DNA of 64,000 bases from Ceratodon purpureus (GCA_014871385.1 CM026425.1:1240001-1304000), one strand, 5' to 3'; numbered from the stretch's first letter, positions 25,024-37,460 are shown. The notes: generated by a model not told the origin, from the letters alone. Made by a program: numbers and translations.

Positions 25024-28000
25024 CTGTTGTTTCTGCTGGAATACAAAAGCATTACTACAACCATTTCATTTCGATTAGAGATCGTTTCGGCTGCTAGAAG
25101 TTTAGAGAAGTTTTTCAAAGAACCATGAAATCGAAAACTTAGTGTACGTCTGATCCTGCAATTGGCTTCATCAATCTTAATGCATCTTCTTGCTAGATTG
25201 TACAGGATAGAGATTTGAATGAATTTGTAAGCAATGATTTGCAGGTAGACACAAGCCAACATTGATTTGCTGTTGATCATGACTACAGCGCTGAAATGAT
25301 CCCGTGAGGAGTGCTGATAGACAAAACAGCATAACGGTTACCAAGGTGGATTACGAATCCATGACAAATTGTCGTCTGATTCAATGTGATGCATTTAAGT
25401 CTAGGCTTGTACGACATTGAAGTTATTTATAAAGTGAGGCGAACTACCATGAGTTTTTCCCTCTTTTATCATAATGAAAGTTTGAGAAAAGGTTGAATCA
25501 GCTATAAATAGTAATAAATAACCATGAGCATGGCAAAGAAGGGAGGGCAACTAAGAGGCATAGTATATCATTCTCCTCTATTTTCAAGGTGGTTAAATTG
25601 GAATTATCTAAACCTAAGAGATTATCAAGATCTTTGTATTTAACAATTAGGTACAATGGATAAATAAGAATACATTCAATAAGATTTCAATATAACATTC
25701 AAAAATCAATGCATGATGCATTCTTGTTTCTTTGGTTTATTCTAATTCTAAAAAGCTATGAACATACTATTTATTAAAGTTGTTTTATATCTAAAAACTA
25801 TTCAATGAAAATGAATTTGCAATGTAAAGGAATAGTTCTTGGAAAAATACAAGATAAATCTCCTAAAGAATCATCTAAATTCATCAACAATAGATAATCA
25901 AATCAAATAAGATGTTTATTTTCATTGACATGATTAATCAACAATATTAAAGAATTCACAAATTGCACTCATATATATCTAAAGTTACAATTAAAAGAAA
26001 AAACACAATAAATACCATTTAAAAACGGTTCAAGTCAACATGTACAAAATATTTAATAAAACTAGGTTATCCTAGAGCCTAACCGCCCTTGTAAACCATT
26101 GGTACCTTTAGCGCCCAAAAAAGTTGTACATTGTAAGTTCCTTCATGTGCATTTTGATTTATAATCCATTCTTTAATTAAATGATTAAGATTATCTATTG
26201 CCATCTTTGAGACTCTTCTTATACTAAAAAAATAAATCTTTCATAGTATATAATTCATCAATAAACATATGAATAAAATTGAATATTGTGAGATTGCAAA
26301 AGAATAAACCCTCATTTGTAATAAAAGTTATTAGTTCTTAAATATTCCAAAAAGAGTGTAATAAAACTCTGGAGGATGGAAAAGAATAGATCCAAATTTG
26401 TGTGCTTGGATAGCACAACTAGTGTTCGCAAGGTGAAGGGTAATTTATGAAGGGATAAGAAAACCATGTTGCGTGGAACATCAAGGAAGAGGTCAAGAGG
26501 TCCGCGCGTAGGACGATCAAGTCTTTAGCAAGAGGAGGGAGAATTGAAGACAAGTGAGATTGAAGAAGGGCATTGGCATCACGAGAGATTGATGCAGAAG
26601 TAGGGAGATGTGCTGCGAGAAATTAGGACGTAGTGGTGCATCACAGGGGTTTGGTGTTGAAAATTGCAACAAAGTAGAAAGAGAAAGGAGCCGTTAGATT
26701 AGAAGTCTTCAATTGCGTTGAAGACGTTGAAGAAGAGATTGTGAGGTAGAAGATGCCTCCTTGAGAGTTGAAGGAGGCGGATTTTAGGAAGTAGTTTGGA
26801 CTTTTCAATGACGGGTACAATTGGCAAGTATAATGTAAGCATAGATTTCCTACGGAAGTTGTTTGGCAAGCCCTATGGAGACGGCAGGCATAGTCAATTC
26901 TATTGGCAGAGTTGCAATGTGAAGGAGGTCGTGGTAAGGGTGAGGTACCTACATCCCATTTTGTCTCAACATGGATAAGAGGAATCGCCAAATTTGATCA
27001 CCGTTTGCTTTGCCAAATGAACCACGTTTAAGTACAAAAATTGTGTAGGCAGGATCAATTGGTGTGCATTTCGAGAAGAAACTAACAAGAGCCAGCCCAA
27101 CTAACACAAGTTTGATTGAACCAAGCTTAATAAGTTGTGGAATAAGATAGTTGAGTGTAGTGGTGTGGAGGAAAAGGAGCCAATTGATGTTAAAGGGAAG
27201 GATTGGCGTAGGATCAAGGTTGAGCTAAGTAAGGAGGTGAGAATGGAGCACGGGAGCGAGGGTAGGGTGAAGAGTTAAAGGCTACATGGTGCCACCACTA
27301 TATTGAAAGGTTGTGGCCGAAGTAAATCTTAGCTTCGAGAGACAAAAGTTGTTGCTAGAAAGAGTGAAGTACAAGAGATAGCTCAAGAATGAGGTAGCAC
27401 AAAGACTTGACGACGCCATCAGAAAAGGAAACAATCCAAATGCTCCTTGGGCACACCAGAAAAGCAAGAGGCTTGGAAGGCAACATTGATAAAAAGAACC
27501 TTGAGGAGTAAGATCAAGATGTGTACAAGGAAAAGATCAAGATGGAAGGATATAAGAACACCTAGCTGAGAAGGGATTGAATGTGGCAGCTATGAAGGAA
27601 GAGTCACTAATATTAATAGTGAGATTCAATCCCTCGCATGAGGATTGGAAATTACCCAGATGTGATTTACCCTTTTGTGCTTCAATCTTGTTTGTAGAAA
27701 ACTGCAAGTGGCAATCGGATGCGGAGAATTGTTCCATCTAAATTAACATCAAAGTTTTGGTTAAGGAAAATTTCCCAAAGAGTTACTGGACATGGCATTG
27801 ACGCTTAGATTGGCCAACGGAAGATTGAGAATAATGCAAGAGAGAATAGATCAAGTTAGGGCACGGGTGCCCTCAAATGGTACGCTCAACGTGAATTTGA
27901 ATTTAGGCCTATACGAGTATGCACCATTGCGACCAAAATTCTGCACTTCCTATTAGATCAAAATTTTCCTTTGTATTTTACAATTTCTTTTAGAATCATC

Positions 28001-28216
28001 AAGTAACTTATGTCCTTGGAAGTTGGAGGCTTGCAATCATGACCTTCAATATATATTCTGAAGATAGTCCTTGTATGAAGAAGGAGAATCTAGAGGATCT
28101 AATTAGTCTGAATTTGCTTTTCTATTCTACACTTTTCATTAGTCTCTTAGTTCTACTTGGTCTTTGAAATTTGCTTGATGTTGTCAATTCTATCCTAGGT
28201 AGGTTAGGTAATATAC
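25024..28216. other. AT-rich intergenic region
   Basis: The exonuclease 3' UTR must lie at the start. Beyond it no gene or complete element is recognised. A 207-codon minus-strand frame at 24657-25280 lies across the last exonuclease intron and exon, has no motif, and is treated as chance. Confidence 0.45.
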
Positions 28217-28444
28217 CTTAAGGACAAGTGGGTATTGGCTAAGTCTTAGGACTAGCCATGAGTGCCACATGGCCTAAATGGACTTCTAAGTGGCTAGGAT
28301 TGCTCCTTTAGAGTCACTTAGAGATGTGCAACCAAGTACTTTGAGTAAAGGGCTTCAAAAGAAGGCTATATCTCACTCCATTCACTACTTTGTGTGCTAC
28401 ACTTCTTTGAGAAATCTTCTCTCTTCTTCTTTCAATTTCAATAG
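28217..28444 (+). mobile_element. Truncated divergent copia LTR
   Basis: From AAGGACAAGTGGGTATTGG to TTTCAATAG, this matches the 3' half of the LTRs of the array at 31.8-50.5 kb with clear divergence. Shared blocks include the gatgtgcaaccaagtact and tatctcactccattca words. It is older or from a related subfamily. The 5' half of the LTR is not recognisable. Confidence 0.8.
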
Positions 28445-28604
28445 AACCACCACTATATGTACTCCTCATATGACCGCACGTATATGAATACAAAACTTCT
28501 GAAGGCTTAAATGCACATGACCCTCTATCATTTGGAAGTGGTGCCCTATGTTCCTTGCCTTGCAATGTACTCTCTTCATAGAACCATTGGACAACGTTAC
28601 TCAC
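28440..28604 (-). pseudogene. Copia integrase fragment, inverted
   Basis: On the minus strand this reads GKEHRAPLPN and, after a short gap, CGHMRSTYSGGS. These correspond to the end of the GAG-pre-integrase zinc region and the first integrase strand (GKQHRAPFPK and CGPMRTTSMGGA) of the array elements. It directly abuts a plus-strand LTR piece in the opposite orientation, so an inversion or nested insertion happened here. Confidence 0.7.
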
Positions 28605-28848
28605 CTTTAAAGGTCATGCTATTACAACCTTTAAAATCTTGTGACAATTTTGTCGACATTCACAACGTACAAGTCAAAACATTCCTTTGCATTAACACAA
28701 TGTAACGTGAGAGAGAACCTGTCGCACTAGGATCTTATAGAAATGACATTGTAACTTCTACAACTACCTTTCTAACTACCTTACCTTTAGGTTTACTTGT
28801 ACCTAAGTTCAGTAGTTATGACAAAGTCATAACATTAATCCCCCTCTT
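28600..28848 (-). repeat. Ty3/gypsy 3' LTR start and polypurine tract
   Basis: On the minus strand a purine run (complement of 28836-28848, GAGGGGG-type) is followed at 28834 by TGTTATGAC. This is the expected order of polypurine tract and 3' LTR start downstream of the gypsy integrase. The LTR runs left and becomes unclear near the copia fragment, so its far end is not defined. Confidence 0.55.
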
Positions 28849-28969
28849 AAGTCTTAGTGTTTAGTCCCGGAGCTTGGAGATGTTGCAAATGAAATTTTTT
28901 AACCACTTTTGGAGCATTTTTAAAAATCTCTACAGCTTCCCATGAATTTTGATCAGGTCCATACCTCTC

Positions 28970-30560
28970 TCAAAAGACAAGATACTAGAGATTTTTTTCT
29001 GCGGCTGCTGAAGCGTGAATCCAATATTTTATTAACTTTCCATTTGATATCCCCCCTAGAGTTATAATTTGTGGCGGATGTTTGTACTTATGGCCAGGAA
29101 TAGTGTCTTCCCGATATTTCTCTAAAAGTGATAGATGGAAAATGTCATGGATGCAAGTGTTTAGGTAATTTAACTTATATATTAGGTCTAATATTTTAGC
29201 TATAATAGGATATGGCCTTAAAAACTTTGGTGTTAGTTTTCTAGATTCTTGTGTTGTAGTAATATTATCATGCCTAAGTGATACTTTATTGCCAACTCTA
29301 AAACCATATAATTCTTGAACATGTCTGTTATAGTTGCGTTTGGCTTGCTCTCCGGCAATTTTGATCTTGTTTTTCACCTCTTCGTGTACATGGTGTAAGA
29401 GGCAAATTCTTACTTCTGCTGCAGAGATTGTTGAATTTGTAGGACTTTTAAAGGATAATGTTGGATGGTAGTTCTTCTTGTAGCATGGAGGAAATTGTTG
29501 TAAGCAAATTCTGCTATGGGTAGAAGATCAAACCAATCTTCTTATGTCCTTGTAGTAAACATTCGTAGCATTTGCTCCACTACTTGATTAACCCGCTCTA
29601 TTTAAACATCAGATTCAGGGTGGAAAGCTTTCATAGGGGCTGGATGGTTGCGAAGAAGTTCATACAATCTTTGCATAAATTTTGAGACAAAAACTAGACC
29701 ACCATTAGAAATTTCTTTTCAGGGGTTCTGTGCTGCTTTCAAACATGGAGGTATAATGTGGCCGTTTCATTTGAGTCAATAGTTTTGTAGTGGGAATAAA
29801 GTGTGCTAATTTAGTATTATTATCTACTACAACTAGAATTGTATCAAATCCTGCACTGTTTGATAAATTTACAATGAAATCAATTGTAACTTGTTTCGAT
29901 GGAGCCTCTCCTGCTAGAATTGGTTGCAATAAACCATATCGATGATTGGCGTGAAAGGTTATATGGTTGGTATATGTCGCAACCATCAACATGACGATGA
30001 ACATAACGCCGCAAGGTTGGCCAATACAATGTTCGTGTGACTAGATCCATTGTTTATGCCCTACTAGGATGTATTGTCATTGGAGCATCGTGTCTTGAAC
30101 ACAATATTTGACGTCGAAGTTCTTCGCAATTGAGTATATAAACTGCATCTCTAAAGTAGAGAACCCCTTCTTGATAATTATATTGTTGAAATTGCCAACG
30201 GTCGTCAGTGCGGCTTTCGAATTATTCGTAAAAATATATATATATAGGTAAAAAAGTCATGTCTTCTTTTATAGCCAATTTAATTCTTTGAATAATTTGG
30301 GCATCATTCCAAATTGGTTCGCACGTTTCTAACATGGCTCGTGGTAATAATGGTGTTGAAATACCTTCACCATTTTTTTTAATATCTATACGCGTAGATA
30401 ATATATCTGCTCGTTGAATGACCGTGGTCTATGTTAAATATCAAAATCATATGCTGATAACATCTCTAACCATCTTGCTTGTCTTCAATTAAGTTGCTTT
30501 GTAGTTAAAAATTGTTCTATATTACGCAAACTTGGTGGAGTGATCCTTCAAGATACACTA
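28970..30560 (-). pseudogene. Decayed Ty3/gypsy pol (RNase H to integrase)
   Basis: Read on the minus strand from right to left: an RNase H C-terminal end with FLTTKQLN and RQARWLEML (around 30430-30540); the integrase core start with VTIDFIVNLS and FDTILVVVD (29705-30004); VNQVVEQMLRMF and IAEFAYNN (around 29470-29600); and the integrase C-terminus with KLTPKFLRPYPI and IHDIFHLSLLE (28985-29377). The order is right for Ty3/gypsy, but many stops and frame changes interrupt it, and reverse transcriptase, protease and gag are missing upstream. It is a 5'-truncated dead element; the polypurine tract lies just downstream. Confidence 0.85.
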
Positions 30561-31818
30561 TTCTTTTTTAGGTAAATAGTTAAACTTAGTAAGGAAAAAA
30601 TAAATTAGTAATAAGTAGAAGAAGCAATTATATCACATTTAGTTTGGGCTAGTTTATTTTTAAGTTTTTTCCAATCATGGAATGCCAAAACAATATTGTA
30701 GTTTATAAGCAGCTTCGTCCATAAATAATTAAAAAAACAGAAGCCAAAAATTTTGGAAAATTATTGGCAATTTTTGCTGAATATAATATTAATTATTTTT
30801 CAAAATTGCCGGAAAGTAATAAATTTAACTTCTCACTAGACATTTACATATATTAGAAGCATGTGCAAGTTGCAGTGGAGAGAATGTGCTCCATTTGTAA
30901 TCAAGCTCACTTACATTAGTTCTTAAAGAATATGGGTTAAGAAGTAGCAAGACCTTAAGTGAGGCTTTTCAAATGTGTTGTACACAGATTTTTGGAGTCC
31001 AAATGAGCATAGAAGATGAAGTTTTATAGAATTATGTTTAACTAACGAAAGTTGATAAATCAATTATACTTCCAGCTCCAACACGTTTTTTTTAAAAATA
31101 GGTCTGTATGCAAGAGATATGGACAAATCATTGCAGCCGTGTAAAGATTAAAAATTAAAAAGATTGGGTTCAAAACAGTTTTTTGAAGGTCGTTTCTGCA
31201 TAGAAGATTAACTTTTTTGAAATTTTGTTGGTCTAAGAATTTTTTTCAAATCAAGTAGTCTTTCACCTCTAATAATTTTTATGCCATTTGAAGACTATAT
31301 GCAAAAGTTATGCGTGTTATAAAAAAAAAACGACCAACTAGGTGGATTGTTGGAGACAACTCTACTCTACTTGCATAAAGCAGAGAGCATTCTCACCTCT
31401 TACTCACACTTATCTTGTCATCCAATGCAATAAAGATGAGTAGGATTAAAAGCTTAGTAGAAAATTTAAATAAGGCTTTCAGACGAATTTTTAAAGAAAA
31501 AAAAAGGAAAGTTGCCAAAATTTTGAATATACTATTTTTAGGTATTGAATACTAAAATTTGAAATTAATTGCCTTCGGCAAGAGAGCGTCGAAGGTGCCC
31601 CTAACCTATGGTACTCAATAACTCTTTATCACATATATTGTTATTTTGTTTTGTTGGCAACATTTTCGAAATTTAGTACGCACAAGAATTAAGATGACCA
31701 TCCAGTCACTGTTGTGATAAAATTGCCCTTGTTGCAATGTCGGATGCATATGTTTCAGCAATAAGTGGCTTTTCGAAATTTGGGCATATTCACAGTAGAG
31801 CCTTCAAATATTCGTATA
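30561..31818. other. AT-rich DNA left of the copia array
   Basis: No gene or element is recognised. The last bases before the first LTR are cgtata; they are not clearly duplicated on the far side of the array. Confidence 0.5.
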
Positions 31819-32246
31819 TGTTGGAATTTAGGTAGCTCGTACTTAAGCCATTGTAAATAGAGTTTGCAATGAAGTAGAATTAGAACATGGGAAGTAAAAG
31901 GGGAGAAAAGGGAGAGAGGTGATTTACCACATGGTGCACATGTGACATGAGTAGGTGAAGAGATAAGGACCAGCCCACTTGCATTGACTAAGCGAAGTCA
32001 ATGATAAGGTTGGAAGGACAAGTGGGTGGTGGCTAAGTCTTAGGGGCGGCCATGAGTGCCACGTGTCCTCAAGGGACTTGCAAGTGGCTTAGAATTTTCC
32101 TTGAGAGTCACTTAGAGATGTGCAACCAAGTACTATAAGTAAAGAGCTTCGAAAGAAGCTCATATCTCACTCCATTCATTGTTTGTACTACTTAGTGTGC
32201 TACACTTGTTATAGCAACCAACTCTCTTCTTCTTTTAATCTCAATA
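31819..32246 (+). repeat. LTR 1 (outer left)
   Basis: 428 bp, TGTTGGAATTT...TCTCAATA. It differs from the inner LTRs at many sites, for example tacttaagccattg against tagttaaggcattg, and lacks the run of seven G seen in the inner LTRs. The downstream ggttatgggcccactc should hold the primer-binding site, but it does not match the initiator-Met tRNA sequence usual in plant copia elements. Confidence 0.9.
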
Positions 32247-32340
32247 GGTTATGGGCCCACTCATGTGAGTTGCAAGTGAGAGTTCTTTGGTTGCTAAGTA
32301 GTTTGGAGGAGGTCTTGTGAGGCATTGTGTGTGTGAGTTG

Positions 32341-32550
32341 CACAAGGGCTGATTTGGAGCATTGGAGGTGCACAAGGGCTGATTTGGAGCAATGGAGGTG
32401 CACAACGGCTGATTTGGAGCTTTAGAGGTGCACAAGTGCTTGTTTGGAGCTTTGGAGGTGCACAAGGGCTCATTTGGAGCATTGAAGGTATATAAGGGCT
32501 GATTTGGAGCCTTTGAGGTGCACAAGGGTTGATTTGGAGATTTGGAAGGC
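32341..32550 (+). repeat. Leader minisatellite, unit 1 (7 x 30 bp)
   Basis: Seven 30-bp copies of a unit like cacaagggctgatttggagc followed by attggaggtg, in exact 30-bp register. The rest of the 0.8-kb leader to the ATG at 33076 carries more degenerate copies of the gggctgat...gaggtg pattern. Because 30 is divisible by three, the antisense strand keeps an open 10-residue repeat; that is taken as a by-product. Confidence 0.9.
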
Positions 32551-33075
32551 ACATAGAGTTGCAAGAGTGGTGGAGGTGCTCATTCAAAGCTTTTGGACCT
32601 TGTAAATGCTCATATATTGTGGATGTGCTTGCTTGCTCTCTAAAGGTGCTGATTTGAGTGATTGAGGTGCATAGATGCACATTGGAGTCTAGGTGATGCT
32701 CTTGTAAGTCATTCAAGGCCATCTTTGCATGTAGGAGCAAAGAAAGGGGAGGTATACTTGGATGAGGTGCAAAGGTTTGCATTTGAGTTCATTGTGAGAG
32801 GACTTGAGTACTTCAAATGAACCATTGCACATTTGAGCTAAAAGGGACTCAATTTGATTGATTGGAGTGTGCACTCACACACTAGGGCCTTATAAGGGCT
32901 GATTTGCTAGTGGGAGGTGCTTACATGAGTATGAGAGCCTTGTAGGGGCTGATGTGAGTGTGAGAGGTGTGTACAAACACCTTGGAGTCTAGAAGGGGCT
33001 CAAAGTGAGTGTAGAGGTGCCAATAGTGCACATTGAGAGCTTGGAGGGGCTGATCTTGGCATATTGAGTGTCACC

Positions 33076-36000
33076 ATGGCTACATTTGAGAGTGAGAGTG
33101 CTAGGACCACTGACAAGTTCAAGGGGGAGAACTTTAGCCTTTGGAAGTTCAAGATGGAGATGGTGTTGGAGTCCATGGACCTTTGGGAGATTGTAGAAGG
33201 CACCGAGAAGCCTCCACCAAGTGAAGACGACGATGAGGAGGGCATCAAGATGGATCCAAAGGCTATCAAGGATTACAATCGCCGTGTGAAGAAGGCCATG
33301 TCCGTGATAGGGCTGAATTTGGTGGACAACCAACTTGCCCACATTCGGAATTGCAAAGGGCCAACGGAAGCATGGAAGACATTGTGCAACATCCATGAGA
33401 CAAAGAGCTTGTCCAACATTCTCTTTATTCGTCGCAAGTTCATTACCATCAAGATGCAAGAAGGTGATGACATGCTTACCCACATCAACCATGTGAGAGA
33501 CCTTGCGGATCAACTCAATTGTTTGGATGTGCCCGTCAAAGATGACGATGTTGTCATGACCTTGCTTGAGAGCTTGCCACCTTGCTTTGAGAACTTGATC
33601 ACGGCCTTGGAGAGGTTGCGGTTTGAAGACCTTACCATGGAGTTTGTGACGGCAAGGATGATGCAAGTGTCCAAGCGCAAGGAGAAGGAGCGTCATGGAG
33701 ATGATGCGGCTTTGGTATCAAGGGAAAACAAGGGGAGTAGCTCATTCTCACGCGGAGAGCCAAAGGTGTGTTACAATTGTGGCAAGCCGGGCCACATTGC
33801 AAGACATTGCTACAAGGCACAGAAGTGGGAGCGGGACAATGCAACCCAAGCCAAAGACAAGGAGGGTGCCAACCATGCAAAGGATGAAGATGACTACGCC
33901 TTTGCAACACAAGATGGACTCTATTCCAAGTCCATTTGCAAGTGGATCATGGATTCGGGTGCTTCAAAGCACATGACACCTTATAGGGCGGCATTTGACA
34001 CATACGAGGTAATTTCACCACGCAATGTGCATTTGGGTGATGATAGTGTTGTGCAAGCCATTGGAATGGGTTGCATTGGTGTTGAGGTGCTTGAAAGGGG
34101 GCTTTTGAAGAAGGTGACTATGAAGGATGTCCTTCATGTGCCCAAGTTGCAAGCAAACTTGCTCTCGGTGAGCAAGCTTGTGTCTAGTGGATTCAAGGTG
34201 CTATTCAATGTGGAGGGGTGCACATTGAAGGCTCCAAATGGCAATGTGCTTGCAAAGGCACCTCGTGAAGGCTACTTGTATCAAGTGACCTTCATCAAGG
34301 TCTTTGAAGCGGATTCGGCAAAGGTGGCGCAATCATCATCGAAGAGTGGTGCAACGGAGGTTTGGCATCGGCGACTTGGTCATTTGAATGCAAGGAGTGT
34401 GCGCTTTCTTCAAAGCATGGTAAGCGGCATGAACCTTGGCAAAGATGACTTGTCCATGTCGTTTTGTGAAGGGTGTGTGCAAGGCAAGCAACATAGGGCA
34501 CCATTTCCAAAGGATGGAGGGACACGTGCGTCAAAGCCATTGGGGATTGTGCATTCGGATGTGTGCGGTCCTATGAGGACCACATCCATGGGTGGTGCAA
34601 GGTACTTTGTGACCTTCATTGATGACTTTTCAAGGCGAGTGTGGTTGTACACCTTGAAGACCAAGGGGGAGTGCCTTGAGAAGTTCAAGGAGTTCAAGGC
34701 ACTTGCGGAGACGCAATCGGAGCACAAGATCAAGGTATTCCGATCGGACAATGGAGGGGAGTTCATCTCCAAGGCCTTCCAACGCTACTTAAAGAAGCAT
34801 GGCATCCAACGACAACCATCAACACCATACACACCACAACAAAACGGAGTTGCGGAGCGATCCAATTGCACCATTGTGGGGATGGCAAGGAGCATGCTTC
34901 ATTCTTGAAAGCACTCAAGCTTTCATTTTGAGCAGAAGCGGTTGCCAATGGAGTGTACATTTGCAATTGGTGCTACACTGGTGCTCTTGTAAGCATCACT
35001 CCACAAGAGGCTTGGAGTGGCCGCAAGCCATGCATTGCACACATGCGTGTGTTTGGATGCATTGCTTATGCCGAGGTGGTTGATGCAAAGAGAGGTAAGC
35101 TTGATGCTAAGGGTACCAAGTGCTTGTTTCTTGGGTATTGTGAGGGAACCAAGGCGTATCGTCTCATGTGCATTGAGACTAGGAAAATCATCAAGAGCGG
35201 TGATGTTGTGTTTGATCAAGAGAGCATTAGTATTGGTGATGGTTTGGAGATGAGTCCAAGTGGGAGTAGTGAGGCACCTTTGTTGGTGTTGGTGGACGAA
35301 TCTTCCAAACCAACTTCTTCTAGTGACCATGAGGATGCCAAGAAGGACTAGGAGGAGGATGAAGAAGAAGAGGAGGAGGAGACAAGCGAGGCGCATTCAC
35401 CAACATCGTCATCAAGAGAAGGTGAAGGAGAGGGAGGTAGTCGCTATCCAAGACGAGAATGGCGTCCACTTGGAGAGTGGTGGAAGAACCACATCTTGCT
35501 GCAACAAGAAGTGGAACGGGCCAATGTGGCCAACATTGAAGATCCATTGAGTTTGTGTGAGGCTTTGCAATCGGAGGATGCAAGCAAGTGGGAGGCGGCC
35601 ATGCAAGAAGAGTATGACTCCCTCATTGCTAATGGAACGTGGGAGTTGGCTCCCCTTCCAAAGGGCCGCAAGAGTGTTGGATGCAAGTGGGTGTTTCGCA
35701 CCAAGAAGGATGCTACGGGAGAAGTTGTGCGCCACAAGGCAAGATTGGTGGCCAAAGGCTTCTTACAAGTTGCGGGAGTGGACTTCCATGAGACCTTTGC
35801 TCCCGTGGCCAAGTTCAACACCATTTGGTGCAGTCGTTGTACGGGCTCAAGCAATCAGCAAGGGCATGGTACTACCGCATTGACTCCTTCTTCATCAAGG
35901 AGGGCTTTACAAGGTGTGAAGCGGATCATTCCTTGAACATCATGCAAACGGGTGAGTTTTTGTTGAAGGTGCTCGTGAATGTAGATAATTTGATCACCTT

Positions 36001-36250
36001 GTCTATCCTTCTTATCAAGATAGGGTGGCTCAAGGCCATGCTCAAGTGGGAGTTCCAAATGAGTGATCTTGGTGAGTTGAAGTGTTGCCTTGGAGTGGAA
36101 TTTGAGAGGAACCGCAAGGCTCGCACCATCACCATGTGCCAAAGGAAGTACATCAAGGAGGTGCTCAAGCGATTCAACATGGAGGATTGCAAGCCCATTG
36201 GTACTCCACTTGATGTGAATCTGAAGTTGATGATGTTGGAGTTTAGCTAG
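33076..36250 (+). pseudogene. Copia gag-pol remnant, unit 1
   Basis: ATG 33076 in accATGgct opens 610 codons with a UBN2-type gag (FSLWKFKME), a CX2CX4HX4C zinc knuckle (33769-33810), protease WIMDSGASKH, GAG-pre-integrase WHRRLGHLN and a DD35E integrase (HSDVCGP, RSDNGGEF, NGVAERSN). The frame ends at 34908 and shifts: the integrase end and linker (FGCIAYAEV, FLGYCEGTKAY) continue from 34953 to a TAG at 35349-35351, in a run of D/E codons, and then into the RT start (KWVFRTKKD, KARLVAKGF, FAPVAKF) to about 35826. The RT core is deleted from there to SLYGLKQSARAWYYRID in another frame, and the catalytic YVDD is NVDN (35978-35989). The frame then runs into LTR 2 at 36234, so RNase H is absent. 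Confidence 0.9.
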
Positions 36251-36660
36251 CTCGTAGTTAAGGCATTGTAAATAGAGTTTGCAATGAGGTAGAATTAGAA
36301 GGGGGGGAGTAAAAGGGGAGAAAAGGTAGAGAGGTGATTTACCACATGGTGCACATGTGACATGAGTAGGTGAGGAGATAAGGACCAGCCCACTTGCATT
36401 GACTAAGCCAAGTCAATGATATGCTTGGAAGGACAAGTGGGTGGTGGCTAAGTCTTAGGGGCGGCCATGAGTGCCACGTGTCCTAAAGGGACTTGCAAGT
36501 GGCTTGGAATGTCCCTTGAGAGTCCTTAGAGATGTGCAACCAAGTACTATAAGTAAAGAGCTTCGAAAGAAGCTCATATCTCACTCCATTCATTGCTTGT
36601 ACTACTTTGTGTGCTACACTTGTCAGAGCAACCATCTCTCTTCTTGTTTTAACTTCAATA
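36234..36660 (+). repeat. LTR 2 (shared, inner)
   Basis: 427 bp, TGTTGGAGTTTAGCTAGC...TTCAATA. It serves as the 3' LTR of unit 1 and the 5' LTR of unit 2. It joins directly to the truncated body (aagttgatga|TGTTGGAG) without a polypurine tract. Confidence 0.9.
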
Positions 36661-36754
36661 GGTTATGGGCCCACTCATGTGAGTTGCAAGTGAGAGTTCT
36701 TTGGTTGCTAAGTAGTTTGGAGGAGGTCTTGTGAGGCATTGTGTGTGTGAGAGT

Positions 36755-36934
36755 TACAAGGGCTGATTTGGAGCATTGGAGGTGCACATGGGCTGATTTA
36801 GAGCTTTGGAGGTGCACAAATGCTCATTTGGAGCTTTGGAGGTGCACAAGGGCTCATTTGGAGCATTGAAGGTATATAAGGGCTGATTTGGAGCCTTTGA
36901 GGTGCACAAGGGTTGATTTGGAGATTTGGAAGGC
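36755..36934 (+). repeat. Leader minisatellite, unit 2 (6 x 30 bp)
   Basis: Six 30-bp copies, one fewer than in unit 1. The copies start tacaagggctgatttggagc. The internal order of variants is shared with units 3 and 4. Confidence 0.88.
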
Positions 36935-37460
36935 ACATAGAGTTGCAAGAGTGGTGGAGGTGCTCATTCAAAGCTATTGGACCTTGTAAATGCTCATATA
37001 TTGTGGATGTGCTTGCTTGCTCTCTAAAGGTGCTAATTTGAGTGATTGAGGTGCATAAGATGCACATTGGAGTCTAGGTGATGCTCTTGTAAGTCATTCA
37101 AGGCCATCTTTGCATGTAGGAGCAAAGAAAGGGGAGGTATACTTGGATGAGGTGCAAAGGTTTGCATTTGAGTTCATTGTGAGAGGACTTGAGTACTTCA
37201 AATGAACCATTGCACATTTGAGCTAAAAGGGACTCAATTTGATTGATTGGAGTGTGCACTCACACACTAGGGCCCTATAAGGGCTGATTTGCTAGTGGGA
37301 GGTGCTTATATGAGTATGAGAGCCTTGTAGGGGCTGATGTGAGTGTGAGAGGTGTGTACAAACACCTTGGAGTCTAGAAGGGGCTCAAAGTGAGTGTAGA
37401 GGTGCCAATAGTGCACATTGAGAGCTTGGAGGGGCTGATCTTGGCATATTGAGTGTCACC

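Noticed and set aside
24657..25280. 207-residue minus-strand ORF
   Set aside because: No motif, composition of AT-rich non-coding DNA, and it overlaps the last intron and exon of the exonuclease gene.
32341..32550. CRISPR-like array
   Set aside because: The 30-bp repeats are contiguous without spacers and lie in a retrotransposon leader of a eukaryotic genome.
32294..32782. Antisense ORF with 10-residue repeats in the copia leader
   Set aside because: A by-product of a 30-bp repeat that keeps frame; low complexity and no independent sign of coding. Mentioned only as a curiosity under the minisatellite.
32989..33696. 235-residue antisense ORF repeated in all four copia units
   Set aside because: It is the reverse strand of the intact gag frame, and its conservation follows from unit identity. 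No motif or promoter supports it.
34923..35396. 157- and 136-residue antisense ORFs in the pol region
   Set aside because: Shadows of the integrase/RT coding strand, present in each unit for that reason.
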